Shown: positions 1 to 11,004 of the stretch, one piece after another
Layout of the letters: the number at the start of each line of letters is the position of its first letter
Numbering within the stretch: position 1 is the stretch's first letter
Assembly (NCBI GenBank): GCA_005281725.1
Contig: SSBO01000001.1
Span: forward strand, 5,750,399-5,814,398
Source: Wuchereria bancrofti
Lineage: Eukaryota > Nematoda > Chromadorea > Rhabditida > Onchocercidae
Direction of reading: 5' to 3'
Length of the DNA: 64,000 bases
Translations under genes and position numbers: made by a program
Notes under the pieces: model-generated
The model's input: only the letters and a program-made list of their open reading frames with translations
The model's database searches: none
Told to the model about the DNA's origin: nothing

Positions 1-1022
1 ATAACAAACAATTTTGGCATGATAAAGCAATGTTTTAAAATAGTTTTTAGGACAAAGAATTCAGTATGACAATGTTTATTAAAAGGTATGAATTGAATTT
101 GGAAAAATACAATTCATAATTGGCTTTTCTTCATTCTTCCACCTATCTAAGAGAAGTCAGGACTGGGCACAGTTTCAACAGGTCATATGAAGCAAATCAG
201 CTGTTCAGAGATGTTTGTTGCAATAAAGACGTTTGTAAAATAGCGATTGGTGACATGATATCGTTAACGTTTATTCGTTTTATCAGAACAAATTTGCTTT
301 TACTTCTTTCCCACCTTCCAACCTCTAATCACATCAGTGATTGTTTTGATTTGTTGTTTCTTTTCATTTGTAACATTAAAAATTGGTGTGAATTTATTGA
401 AGTTTAATTATAATCGATTGTTTTCTGAGCACAAATGTAATGTAATTTGAAACTGGTAAAATTAAACAAAAGTAAATCAGTCGGGAGACAATATGATATG
501 TTAATGAAATGAACACTTCTCTTATTGGTATCATTAAAATGAGAAAACAATTTTGATGTATAAGAAATGAGACGAAAGAGTAAATTTGCAGCATTTACAA
601 ATTTTAGTCAAAAAGAAAGAAGTGGTCTGAAATTGTGTTGAAATGTAAGAGGATTTGAAGTTAAATGTTCTTTATTTTCTTATATATTTGATCTTAGATG
701 TTTGGCAGGATCGAAAATCAGCTTTGTTTTGCTTTTTCCTAAAATATTATGTGTAAAAATAGGCCACTGATAAGCAAATTGCTGGAATACTTCTGTCAGG
801 AGTAAGCTTTTAATAAAAGTTTAGCTCGAATAATTTTAAACAGAATACTTCAGTTTCTTTTAATTTGTTATACTCACTCACTTCTGGTCTTTATTGATAT
901 TATCCAATTCGTTTCCGATTCTTTCGTTCTCTATTTTTCTTCTTTAAGCATTAATAAAGTAGCAAATAATTCCGATAATTCTATATTCGATTACAATTGA
1001 TTGATTAATGAATCATATTTAG

Positions 1023-1134
1023 ATCATAAAAACCTATTACTGACAGCACTCGAGTTCCGAGGTAAACTGAAAAAAGGAAATGTTACCGATGGCTATGCAC
1101 CGAAAACAAGATCGAGCGAGGCGGAAGCAAAAAT
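1023..1134 (+). CDS. possible isolated coding exon, unidentified
   Basis: Weak candidate. An open frame follows an acceptor-like TTTAG and ends at a possible GTCCGT donor. The translation is charged and less AT-driven than its surroundings (contains KKGNVTDGYAPKTRSSEAEAK, here split by me from a longer frame only as a guide), and beyond the donor the frame turns into low-complexity hydrophobic sequence typical of intron. It could be an upstream exon of the + strand gene ending at 5946, but no joining exon was found between them. No family recognised. Confidence 0.2.
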
Positions 1135-2765
1135 GTCCGTTCTGTTTTTCTTTGTTATTATGCAACATAAACTAATAATTTTACTAATCATCCACTGTTG
1201 TCATTTAAATTACCTTTTTTACTTAATCTTCCTACATTTCTTATCATTCCTTTTTGAAATGCATTCAATCCTTTCCATCCTGAATTCATTTTTAAAATAA
1301 GCCATAATTTTTTAGTGCTTATCTAACCTTAACCAATCAATATGCTACTTTCTAAACTGTTTCCATGGCTCGTTTAAGCTCCTGAGGCATATACAGTGCA
1401 TTCTTTTGAGCGTAAACATCATTATCATTTGCGCAGAGTAAAAGGCATCCATTTTGAAGTTAACTTTGGAAAGCAAAAAATTTAAGTCCTTTAACGAATT
1501 TTGCGAGTGAATGAGTAGCGAAAAATATCGAGGCAATGATTTTGTCTGAAATGACAAAATCATTGTCTGAAATGAAAATTGATGATTTTGTTTCATGAAT
1601 TACCGCCAAATACTGAATAGGTCAAGCAGGACAGTAATCTGTTGTGTTTCGTCATAGATCTCACATTTTTTTACGACATAAGCATTTAAAAGAAATACAA
1701 AACAGTGCTTTTTTTATCACTGCATTGAAGTTTGTAATCACACGGAAACATTTAAACTGATAAATAGGACAAAACAATAAATGCACACGCATAGAAGAAC
1801 AACAAGTTGACGAAGTCTCTTCATAATTAAAACAGTAATTTTTTAATCGATTTGATTTAAATAAGAGCTCAATTTGATCAGTGAAAAATACTGGAGGGTC
1901 GAATCTTAACGCGATCAGGTAAATTAGTCTCCTCCAAGTACTGGCAAGTTATTTTGCCTTAGATCTCGCTATTATTGGCAATAATGAGGTCGAGCACTAG
2001 ATCTTAGCAAATGGCTTATTTAATAATTACCGGTAAAATTAAGATTATGAACTTTTCTACAGAGAAAAAATTTCGTTCCCCTTGAGAACCGAACTGTAAC
2101 CAGTTTGCATATTTCGAAACCTTAAAATCATAAACAACTTTTTTTGTAATACTTGTAGTAAATGAGTGTTTTCAAGATTAATTTGATTCCCTTCTCACAT
2201 AAGTTGTGAACAGTAAATAAAAACAGCCGTTTATGTCAAGAACATCCTCAGAAAGATAATTTGTTTTAAGTAATTTGTTTAAACTATCGTCCAATACTGA
2301 TGTCGACTTTTGCTTGTGCATCTTTTTCCGACTTTTTTCCAAGTTACAAAAACATTTCAGTAAAAACAAAACAAAATTCTTAACTTTCTCACTTCATTTA
2401 GCTAGTTATAAACTTTTTATCCTTCACCCGTTTCCTGAGCGTAGCAAAAGTTCATCTGAACATTCGGGTTTTTGATGTTTGCAATTTTTGAGTGTATAAC
2501 AACAAACATAATAATGTAAGATTGGTTTAATAGAATTTTTTTTTTCTTTTTTTAGGAAGATATTTTAAATTAAAAAATAAGCAAAAATTAAATCATGCCC
2601 ACACATCTTTTCAACTGCACCAGTGGATAATAATCCTCTTCAGGAAATAAATTCTGAATTTCAGTAATTACTGTATTGGTTTCATTCCTTACTAAAATCA
2701 ATGAAAATAGCATTCTATCGCTGAACTAATACGCAAATTAATTCATGATCTCCATGAAAAACTGT
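1135..2765. other. no supported gene
   Basis: AT-rich sequence with only short, stop-broken frames on both strands. I see no exon with credible splice borders. Confidence 0.5.
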
Positions 2766-2773
2766 GGAAGCGT

Positions 2774-2834
<61 letters not shown>

Positions 2835-2835
2835 C

Positions 2836-2867
<32 letters not shown>

Positions 2868-2868
2868 A

Positions 2869-2918
<50 letters not shown>

Positions 2919-2940
2919 CAAACAGAAGACTCTGTTGAGG
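2766..2940 (+). pseudogene. 28S (large subunit) rRNA fragment
   Basis: About 150-175 bp of nearly perfect eukaryotic 28S rRNA, starting around GGTAAACGGCGGGAGTAAC, continuing through CTCTTAAGGTAGCCAAATG and GATTAACGAGATTCCCACTG, and ending near GGGAACGGGCTTGGCA. From about 2921 the match degrades, although AGAAGACTCTGTTGAG still resembles the next conserved segment. It is far too short to be a gene and the rest of 28S is absent on both sides. The conserved core carries the classic R2 retrotransposon target. One base (AATTCGTGACGCG instead of the usual AATTAGTGACGCG) differs from the widely conserved sequence, so it is a dispersed, fairly young copy. It lies upstream of, or in an intron of, the + strand gene that ends at 5946. 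Confidence 0.9.
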
Positions 2941-4726
2941 ATCGGTTAGATGAGAAATGAGAGATGGAAATGGAAGCTTATATACACAAGTTAATCAAGA
3001 TGATACGAGGGATCAGTTGACTCTCAGCTGGTGACTCATTTTCTAGGCTACTATGTTTCTTATTTTCCATTTTTTTATTGAACTCAAATGAAATATGAAT
3101 GCAATCGAAAAAAAAAAACAATGTGTTTTTCTACAAATTTAACCTTTTTTAAAATTTTTTTCCAGAGCAGCAGTTTTTATGGAAAAATATCATTCATTTC
3201 ATTCATTCTTATAACAATCTTATCGCCTTCCGTTTCCTCATTCCAAAATTTATTTCTATTTGGTATGTCATCGATGCTTTCTTAAAAAAAAAGGAATGAG
3301 AGAATTAATTGCCGAAGAATGAGTGCACCGCTCCCATCTACTTACTTTCAATGATTTCATCGCTTTCACAATTCCCTACAAAAGATCTCAACTATGGCAT
3401 ATTCTATGTCAAGTAATAGTAATTTTTTACTACTACATAATAATCTACTTGTATTCAAAGCATTTTTAAGTGATTCCAAACCAAGCAGTACTGCTAAATT
3501 GAAGCTTTCAATAATACCATCCACTGTCCAACCAACTGTTGCCAATTCCTCTTTTCACTGTCATAATGATGATGATGATTGATGATGATAATGATTGATG
3601 GTGAGGTTAAATTTTATGATAACAAAATATAGTGCAAAGTTTTGTTCCACTTTTTTGAAATACTTCTAATATTTTCTACACTCACGCTTACATGCACAGG
3701 AAAATTGCATCTCAAATTTGTTAACATTTACATTTAATTTGCTAGCACTTACATCTAATAACTACAATGTTTGTCTTGATAAAAATTAGATTAATTTTTT
3801 CAAGACTAAAGAATTTAGCTTTAAAAGTTTTAAAATTTCAAAATGAATAAATCCCACTAATAAGTTACATCTGCAGTTAATAAAATCTCATCCGAGTCAT
3901 TTTTATTTTTTAGGTATCTCTTTTTTAAAAAGTTAAATTAAAGATAATCCTTTTTTCTGTAGGATTCACTTTTTATTGCCAACGGTATCGTGTTATGGAC
4001 TATTGATTCATCACTTGACTAATAAAAAAAAGTGATGCCACAGCAGATAGTTATCAGAATCAGTCGTTAATTACCTTATAAGTAAGCGAAGCTTGATTTG
4101 TCATTTGAGCCAATAATTTTCGTAAGTTTTCGTCATCAATTTTCGGCTTTTTTATTCTGAAACTTCAAAGGTCTTCTGACGCAAAAGAATTGCTAGAAAT
4201 CTTGAAGACGTTTTAGTATTTCACTTTTCTAAGAGTTGATTTACAGAAAGAAACTTGTTTAGTGTCCCGACAAGATTCTTTGCCCAGTGTCATAGCTCGA
4301 GTTACCTTTTCATAAAAGATCGTAACTTTTCTGAATATGGAGAATCATACACAATAAAATTTCCATTTCTTAAGATTTGCAAAAAATTCCTTAAACTTTT
4401 TAAGCAAACTTTTATGTAATAAAGACGTTGCAAAAAATTTGACATCTTTCGAAGCAATATTTGTTTTTGTTGCCTGATTTTAGTATAGATTTTACAAAAT
4501 CTTCATTTTAGATAGATTTTACAAAATCTTCTGTACGAGAAATTTTGAAGGCAAATTTACGAATTTTGACTAACTTATATTTTCAAATTTGTCAGTCAAA
4601 TTAAAATGGAAGAGTGAATGCAAAAAACTTCCAAAATAGAATTATTGAATTTAAGCTACGTCACACTTTTCAGACAAAAATAATTTGCAAAGAAATTATA
4701 TATAAATGACTTCTGAATATTTTCAG
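2941..4726. other. no supported gene; short simple repeats
   Basis: Holds a GAT/GATT microsatellite around 3564-3600 and an imperfect tandem repeat near 4486-4530 (two copies of a unit containing TAGATTTTACAAAATCTTC). Possibly intron sequence of the following + strand gene. No coding exon seen. Confidence 0.5.
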
Positions 4727-5946
4727 CATCGACAGCGTTAAGATCAAGCCGTCTATCCTTGGAGCATATGTTTCCAGAGGAAAGCCTAAAGACAGGACCT
4801 CATTCGTTCGGTTCATCTACACTGTACGAGAATGTCTCCAACATGGAGAGTGCTGCGGAACTAAAGAAAATGTCTTGTTCAGCTATAATGGTTTCAAATC
4901 CGAAAACATCTCGAGTCAACAGTCCAACCCGAAACTTGAGTGTTACCGTCGATCATCCCTCTACCAAGTCCATTTTTCATTTATCGCATTTAACTTTCGG
5001 CTTTAATACAAGGATTTCCATTCCTTTTTAAATTTTTCATGTAATAATGGTGATATTGCTTGAATCCCTTTACAAATCTTTCCGATTTGTAAAAAATTAC
5101 TTCTTGATCTAGTCAATATCTTAACTCATATTCGAAAGCAGTTCTTCCAGCTTATTTCAGTTTTTACATGGAAATACAATTAGAAGGTCGATGACCATAT
5201 TTAAAGAGTTCATCGAGCAGAAATTTCACGGTCAATTGTGGATGAAATTTGAGAAAAGGAATTAGATTTCAAATTTGACAATATATGGAGAAGAGGAAAA
5301 ATTGAGGGTAAAAGAAGGAAAACAAAGACAGTAGAAATAATTGCAAAGAAGGTTAAATTGAAAGGGTTATAATAATACAACAATTAATAATAATGCAATA
5401 ATTTACAGTAATTAATAATAATAATAATAAATGGTAATGAAATGATAAAGGAATCTGAGAGAGAAAAAGCAACTGTGGCATCAATTACAAAATCTAACGG
5501 AAAATAAAATAGTGAGAAAACTGATGATCTTCAATTAAATATTCAGTGAGCAACAACAAGGACACATTTTCACGGCCTTAACCTTCATATTTTTTCATTT
5601 CAACTTTCCCATTACTCAGTGCTTGTGTCACATTATTCATTTCTTTTCATTGAAGTTATCAGCAGTCCTACTCTTCTCAGGTGGATAATTCAGGAAATAT
5701 TTCATAGGAAATGTATGCTTTTAAATACCAATTATTTTTTTTTTAAATTTCAGTGTTATTCATGCAAAAAAATCGATCGATATGAGGCCTTTGTCCGTTC
5801 CACCAAAAGTAAAAATAAATAGTGGAGCTATGTCACGTTGTTATTTGGCGCTCGGAATTGCGACATTGATTGTATGTGGCATAGCATTTACGATATGGCT
5901 TACGTACGATTCGCTCGAGAAATTTGTTTCTTCCCTGCTGAATTAA
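4727..5946 (+). CDS. 3' exons of a gene for a C-terminally membrane-anchored protein
   Basis: Two exons are supported. Exon 4727-4967 follows TATTTTCAG and encodes a Ser-rich hydrophilic stretch. Exon 5754-5946 follows AAATTTCAG and runs to a TAA stop. The proposed donor after the first exon is the weak GTCCATTTTT; using it, the phases match (2 nt + 1 nt) and the frame continues. The last exon has a basic hydrophilic segment, then a hydrophobic helix (ALGIATLIVCGIAFTIWL) and a short tail ending SSLLN. This suggests a tail-anchored or single-pass protein with its N-terminal part outside the membrane segment. The 5' part of the gene is not identified; it may lie upstream in this window or beyond it. 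The first exon is also open in a second frame, so its frame is less certain than that of the last exon. Family not recognised. Confidence 0.5.
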
Positions 5947-7086
5947 ATTTAATGGAATCTTGAAATTAATTTGTCGAATTGTTTAATTTCTTTTAATATG
6001 TAAAATCATAACTGAAAACGTTACGAAAGGAAATATTTATAAAATTGCTTGCTCACTTTCAATTTTGGATTTTTGAATATTCGACGTATAGGAACATGTA
6101 AATTCAGTTCAGTGTTATAATGTTTTGTTTATGCCGGTAGAACAAAATTTAATTATTAGTGGGATTTTGTGACTTTTAAATTCGAAATAAAGCTCCCGCC
6201 ACATTATTTTCCGATCAGAAATTTCGACATGTGGTTGTAAGAAATTACTTATTCACGAATTTTAAACGTGAATTCTAAACAGAAATATTTCATACTTCAG
6301 CTTTGTATTTCATATAGATTTGAGAAATTTTTCATTTGCGTACTTTTTGACCTTCTAATTTTTGTACATTTTAGTAGTTGTGCAACAGAAAAATTAAAAT
6401 GCTTGGCAAATTTGGGACGTCAAAAGTTACTTCATGAAGTTCCTGTATGATCTCAATTAAATTGAATTCGAAATATTTAAAAAAGCAGTGGTGGCCTAAA
6501 TAGAAAGTAGCCACTCAGCAGAAGCTATAATGACTTTAAGGAAATGCAATTATTAAATAAGTTCGAATGTTAGTTTTTTAACCGAAAACTATAATTTTAT
6601 TAAGTCTGCATATTTTGTAAAGTCCAGTGTTTTTAATCCAATTTGTAATCAAAGTACATACATCTACCTACGCCTTATATAATTCCTTTGCTCATTTTGA
6701 CCTATTTTTGGATGTGCACTTTATTAATGATAAAATAAAAAGTTCCTGGTTGCACATACTTTAATAAATCTCATTCAAAAATTTCCCACTTGCACAATTA
6801 GAGAAAGTTTCAAACTATGGCACAGCTGCGCTGTAATACAAACAGCGCAAATATGAGAAAAAGCACAGTGCGCGATAAGATTCATTAAATATTAACTTGT
6901 AAGAGAGAAAACGACACTACTATGAAGATAACATCATTCAAAGTAGTCAACATAGATCTAAGCTTTTGTTTTTTGACCTTTGCGAAAAGTGTCAAAATTG
7001 AAAGGAAATTATCGATTAGCTGAAATATGAAAGACAAAATCGTCTTTAAATCTCGAATTTCTTAAAGTTCATTAGTTTTATAGCTT
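5947..7086. other. no supported gene
   Basis: AT-rich intergenic sequence between the end of a + strand gene and the end of a minus-strand gene, so both 3' flanks lie here. Nothing else recognised. Confidence 0.5.
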
Positions 7087-7834
7087 CTAAATAGATCTTA
7101 GATTAGTCAGATATTCACGATAAGAGGGGAGTAAACGAGTACCTAACCAGCAGCTATTGAATATACATTTCCTACATTGATAAACATCAAATTTTTCAGT
7201 AGTTGTTTTGCGTTCAATTTGTCGAACCAATCGATCAAAACAGCGTTTGTCTTTTAGTGTCACCGAACCAGGCAAATTCTCACCCGCATGAAGGCCAAAA
7301 TTTCTGAAAATTCACTGAGGATCACTTAACAATCATTGCAACGTGCATTAAAATCTCTTTAAAATTTAACTTCTCTTAGAATCATAATAGCAGGCTAATA
7401 GCATGAAAATTATAAGAAAATGTAAGTTAAAACTCAAATATATATACTTGAAAGCCATCCAAAGTTTCTATTTTCAAGTAAATGGAAGACATGGAAGACG
7501 ATTTTTTAAATGAAACCAACTACTGAGAATTTTTCATAATTTTTAAAGCCGACTTAACCCAATACAGTTTCGCTCCGGAATCATTGTATAAAAATCCCAA
7601 TATCCTGAACCAGAAGCACGTCTCCGATACAAGTTAAACCACGATGAGTCATGTCGAATTTGCAACGTACCAATACGATACCAACCAAGTGGTAATTTTG
7701 TTTCCAAGCCTTCTTCCTCTTCCAAGTTATTCCCAAATGGAACATGCGTTTGACAAGTAACAGTACTACAAAACTTCGGATTACGTTTATGAATGGCATT
7801 CATTAAACACGGTTTTGAAACATTTAAAATTTAC
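7087..7834 (-). CDS. 3' part of a Cys-rich, L,D-transpeptidase-like (DUF2778-type) protein; 5' end missing
   Basis: Two exons join in phase: roughly 7834 down to 7559 (donor GTTAAG) and 7303 down to 7087 (acceptor TTTTCAG, stop TAG). The first encodes a Cys-bearing N-terminal piece and a Trp/Tyr-rich block (GWYRIGTLQI, WFNLYRRR, GYWDFYTMIPE). The second begins with NFGLHAGENLPGSVTL, followed by KRCFDRL and a C-x2-C pair (YQCRKC). The order of a GLH motif and then a G-x-V-T motif recalls YkuD/DUF2778-like folds, where the second motif normally holds the catalytic Cys (GCVT); here that place is Ser (GSVT). The family call is my inference from pattern, not from a search. No start or signal exon was found: the frame closes at an upstream stop near 7835, and an LTR element begins at 8013. 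The gene may be 5'-truncated by that insertion, or its first exon may lie beyond it. Confidence 0.4.
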
Positions 7835-8007
7835 GAATCATTGTGGGAATAAATTCCGATGGAATTTGAATTTAGGCTTATTCATCGCTCTCAATTTAAC
7901 AACCACCATTTCTCTCTTTCTTAATTTTCAATTTATATTTAGTATTTTATCTTTTCCCATTATTTTGAATCGAGCCTGTCGGCAAATAGGCCGAAAGTAT
8001 TAATACA

Positions 8008-8012
8008 GTAAC
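8008..8012. repeat. target site duplication, left copy (GTAAC)
   Basis: GTAAC directly precedes the 5' LTR and is repeated at 11303-11307 directly after the 3' LTR. Five bases fits BEL/Pao-type integration and fixes the element borders. Confidence 0.85.
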
Positions 8013-8348
8013 TGTCGCGAAAGACGCGAAAGTTAAAAATAATTTCCTCCATCCATGACTCATTAATCATCTCATTTATAATTCTTAGATTTATTCCCAT
8101 CGAATTCCAATGCGTTTTTGTTATCTTTATTCAAATCTAAAGAGATTCACACATGCTAATCTTCCATTGTTATAATGCTTATACTGTAACTAGATGTTTA
8201 CAGCTTTATGTAAATGAGCAGCTGTTTTATGCTTAATGTAAACCACTCCCATTTTAAGCATTTATAAACCTTGCGATATTAAGCCGTGGTTATTCAAAAA
8301 TAAACGCTTTCTCCACGAGCCGTTGGTGTCCGTAAAGCTTTCACAACA
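8013..8348 (+). repeat. 5' long terminal repeat
   Basis: 336 bp, TGTCGCGAAAG to CTTTCACAACA. It matches 10981-11302 nearly base for base but carries 14 more bases after GCGATATTAA (GCCGTGGTTATTCAAAAAT versus CCAAT in the 3' copy). It contains ATTTATAAACC, a possible TATA-like element, and CCAATAAACG/AATAAACG, a possible poly(A) signal. Confidence 0.93.
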
Positions 8349-8352
8349 TTTT

Positions 8353-8370
8353 TGGTGCCCGAGGTGAGGT
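8353..8370 (+). promoter_or_regulatory. candidate primer binding site
   Basis: TGGTGCCCGAGGTGAGGT starts four bases after the 5' LTR. The TGG opening complements the CCA end of a tRNA, and position and spacing are right for a reverse-transcription primer site. I did not identify the tRNA. Confidence 0.5.
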
Positions 8371-8374
8371 CAAG

Positions 8375-8518
8375 ATGGCGACCTCTCTCAGTCAATCAGC
8401 GAAACCAACAGTTGGCAGGCTGATCGAACTTCTGGACGAGATCAAGAAACTCGAGTTGTTACCACCAGATCGAAACCTGCCACTGGAGGAACAGAAGCAG
8501 CAATACGAAATCAAGAAG
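8375..8518 (+). CDS. gag-like N-terminal fragment of the retroelement
   Basis: Starts at the first ATG after the 5' LTR and is open until the run of N. The 48 visible residues are hydrophilic with a helical, charged stretch (LIELLDEIKKLELL), as at the start of a gag polyprotein. It would read on into gag-pol but is cut by the gap. No known gag motif can be recognised in so short a piece. Confidence 0.55.
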
Positions 8519-8636
8519 NNNNNNNNNNNNNNNNNNNNNNNNNNNNNNNNNNNNNNNNNNNNNNNNNNNNNNNNNNNNNNNNNNNNNNNNNNNNNNNNNN
8601 NNNNNNNNNNNNNNNNNNNNNNNNNNNNNNNNNNNN
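8519..8636. other. assembly gap (118 N)
   Basis: Run of unknown bases exactly where gag through the integrase core of the element should lie. Typical element length implies several kilobases are missing, so the N count should not be read as a real distance. Confidence 0.95.
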
Positions 8637-8637
8637 A

Positions 8638-11004
8638 ACTCCAAGAGCTCCATGGAGTGGAGGAGTCTATGAACGATTGATTGGTCTAACAAAAAACGCA
8701 ATGAGAAAGTCTATTGGTAGGAAACTACTTTGGCAGAAGGAATTGATCACATTGATGGTGGAAATAGAAGGTATACTGAACACTCGACCACTAACATATG
8801 TAAGTTTCGATGATTATGTAGTCATACGTCCAATAGATTTTATATCACCAAACGCTCCTCTAGTAACTCAAATGTTTAGTGAAAAGGATCAAGAGGAGTA
8901 CACTCCTTATAGGATGAGTACTCAAGAGAAATTAATAAATTATTGGTCACATACAAATGAAGCGTTAGATCATTTTTGGGAATTATGGAAAAGGGAATAT
9001 CTAAATAGTTTAAAGGAACGATCTCAGAAGAATCACACTTCCCCAAGATTAGTTAATACAAGGGAACCTTCAGAACAAGAAATTGTATTAGTTAACGAAC
9101 CCGAAATTGCCCGTGGAATGTGGAAATTAGCAAAAATAAAGGAAGTCAATAGAGGACAAGATGGGAAAATAAGAAATGCTATAATAGAAATGCCAAATGG
9201 AAGGCTACTCCATAGGCCAGTGAATATGTTATATCCTCTAGAAGTTGAAGACAACAAAATTGATCAACAACCAACTTCGGAAGCCTCAAATCAAAATTCA
9301 GAACCGGAGGAACCGATTGCTAGAAGAACCAGAAGGGTCACACAGATACGAGAAGGAATCCGAACAATTTCTAATTCAATAACAAACTGTCTAATTTTAA
9401 TGTCGCTGATTCTCATAACCACAGTTAAGACGAATGCCAAGCAAGATTGTAAATGGATATCAGGTATTCCTTTTAATATGCCACATAAATGGGATTGTAA
9501 TGAAATAACTCAACAAAATGTCACATTGACACAAGTTACACTTTATACTCGAACTCACATTCGGATACCTGCAATCAAATGTAGTAATATTACTCGAACA
9601 GTGTGTACCAAAGCTTTTTTGAGACTATCTTTGTCAGTAGTTTCAGACGAAACCATCATTTCTGCTATATCTTCCCATTTATGCCTAATTTTACACAATC
9701 AGAAGGAATTAAATGGATCACCGTTAACAAAAATTAAGCAGAATAAATGGACGACGAACAACAATGTACAATATTCATACGGTTGGTTAGGAATACGATA
9801 TCAATCAACTAGTAATTTCATACTAGAAAAGGGATCACTCCTCCTTTATGATGGTAAGGGATTTCTATCGGATCTTAAGGATACCAATCACTGCAGTACA
9901 CAAAGTGGTAAATGTGTATTAGAGTCAAGCATCGTATTATGGAACAATACCCAAGTAACAAGTAATTGTCTTTATAAAAGAATTGGGAAATATAATGGCC
10001 AAATATACGAGGAGCATGTTATCATAGATGAATTGCAAACATCATTCACCTTTATGGGAAATGAAAAGATAAAGAACACGACTTGTAATTTTTCTAACCC
10101 TCATCTCATGAATGGAGATATAATCATCGATGAAGGAGTCGACCAATGGCAATCAAAAAATGCAATGAACTTCGATTCCAAGGATCAGTTAATTATGAAG
10201 GAACTAGACGACGAAGAAGAAAATAAGTCAAGTAAATTTGATCCAGTGAACATTAAATTTCGATATATTTTTGATGTTGTAAACTTACAATTTAAGCAAC
10301 AACTAGTTGAAACACAACGACGAAGTTGTGAAAATAGAAATAACTTATTACTTCTAATAGAATGGTTATCAACCAGTAACCTTACTGCTAGCTTAATATT
10401 ACAAAGAAGTGATATCATAGCTAAAAAACTTGATAATAAGTTATTAATAGCGCCTTGTAATGTTAATAAGTCTGAATGGAAAGAGATCGAATTTACAGGA
10501 GGTATAGTTAGCAAATTTGAAATTGAAAGAATTAATGCAGAACTAGAAATATTAGCTCAAAAACACGAAATTATCAACTTAAAGACTGATCTACTAAGGA
10601 CAGAGTCTCTCTGGACAGAATTAGATCAACAAGGAGAAGAGTTAATTGAACAACTAACAGAACAATTTGAGAAGACTACTGAAACAATAAAAGAAAAGTT
10701 AGTAACCATAATAGCTCATTGGAAACTCATTTCTATTAGTGTATTTAGTTCTGTAATTCTAATCATAGTAATTATTGTAGAACTAAAATTTAAACTAATT
10801 ACTCTCATTTTTCATTTTTTAAGTGTCAAAAAACCAATTCGAAGGAAACTCATTTCTAAGAAATTAGTCCAAATACCTCTAATGGAAAGGGGAATTCACC
10901 AATCCTATAATCAACCCATTACTTTATCTTATGTCCCAATCATCCATTCCTTAAATCCATCAAACCTCCTCGCTCCGGAATGTCGCGAAAGACGCGAAAG
11001 TTAA
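8638..11004 (+). CDS. pol C-terminal part (integrase end, DUF5641) fused in frame to an envelope-like protein
   Basis: Open from the gap to a stop 24 nt inside the 3' LTR. Residue numbers are counted from 8677. Before and around residue 1 is the BEL/Pao integrase segment with APWSGG and YERLI; about 30-40 is NTRPLTY; about 100-190 is a DUF5641-like domain (WKREYLNSL, GRLLHRPVNMLYPLE). An acidic linker and a basic site RRTRR (about 215-222) follow, then a hydrophobic segment (about 232-252) that would serve as internal signal. The following ectodomain-like part has many Cys and several N-x-S/T sites. A long heptad-like helix (about 600-680) precedes a second hydrophobic segment (about 688-710) and a basic tail. 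The layout is that of an env-like glycoprotein made with pol and probably released by cleavage. The frame is intact from the gap to the stop. I cannot say which viral glycoprotein class it belongs to. Confidence 0.8.
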   Translation, partial: TPRAPWSGGVYERLIGLTKNAMRKSIGRKLLWQKELITLMVEIEGILNTRPLTYVSFDDYVVIRPIDFISPNAPLVTQMFSEKDQEEYTPYRMSTQEKLINYWSHTNEALDHFWELWKREYLNSLKERSQKNHTSPRLVNTREPSEQEIVLVNEPEIARGMWKLAKIKEVNRGQDGKIRNAIIEMPNGRLLHRPVNMLYPLEVEDNKIDQQPTSEASNQNSEPEEPIARRTRRVTQIREGIRTISNSITNCLILMSLILITTVKTNAKQDCKWISGIPFNMPHKWDCNEITQQNVTLTQVTLYTRTHIRIPAIKCSNITRTVCTKAFLRLSLSVVSDETIISAISSHLCLILHNQKELNGSPLTKIKQNKWTTNNNVQYSYGWLGIRYQSTSNFILEKGSLLLYDGKGFLSDLKDTNHCSTQSGKCVLESSIVLWNNTQVTSNCLYKRIGKYNGQIYEEHVIIDELQTSFTFMGNEKIKNTTCNFSNPHLMNGDIIIDEGVDQWQSKNAMNFDSKDQLIMKELDDEEENKSSKFDPVNIKFRYIFDVVNLQFKQQLVETQRRSCENRNNLLLLIEWLSTSNLTASLILQRSDIIAKKLDNKLLIAPCNVNKSEWKEIEFTGGIVSKFEIERINAELEILAQKHEIINLKTDLLRTESLWTELDQQGEELIEQLTEQFEKTTETIKEKLVTIIAHWKLISISVFSSVILIIVIIVELKFKLITLIFHFLSVKKPIRRKLISKKLVQIPLMERGIHQSYNQPITLSYVPIIHSLNPSNLLAPECRERRES

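Noticed and set aside
10880..10900. Polypurine tract of the LTR element
   Set aside because: GGAAAGGGG is about 90 bp from the 3' LTR; a functional tract should abut the LTR.
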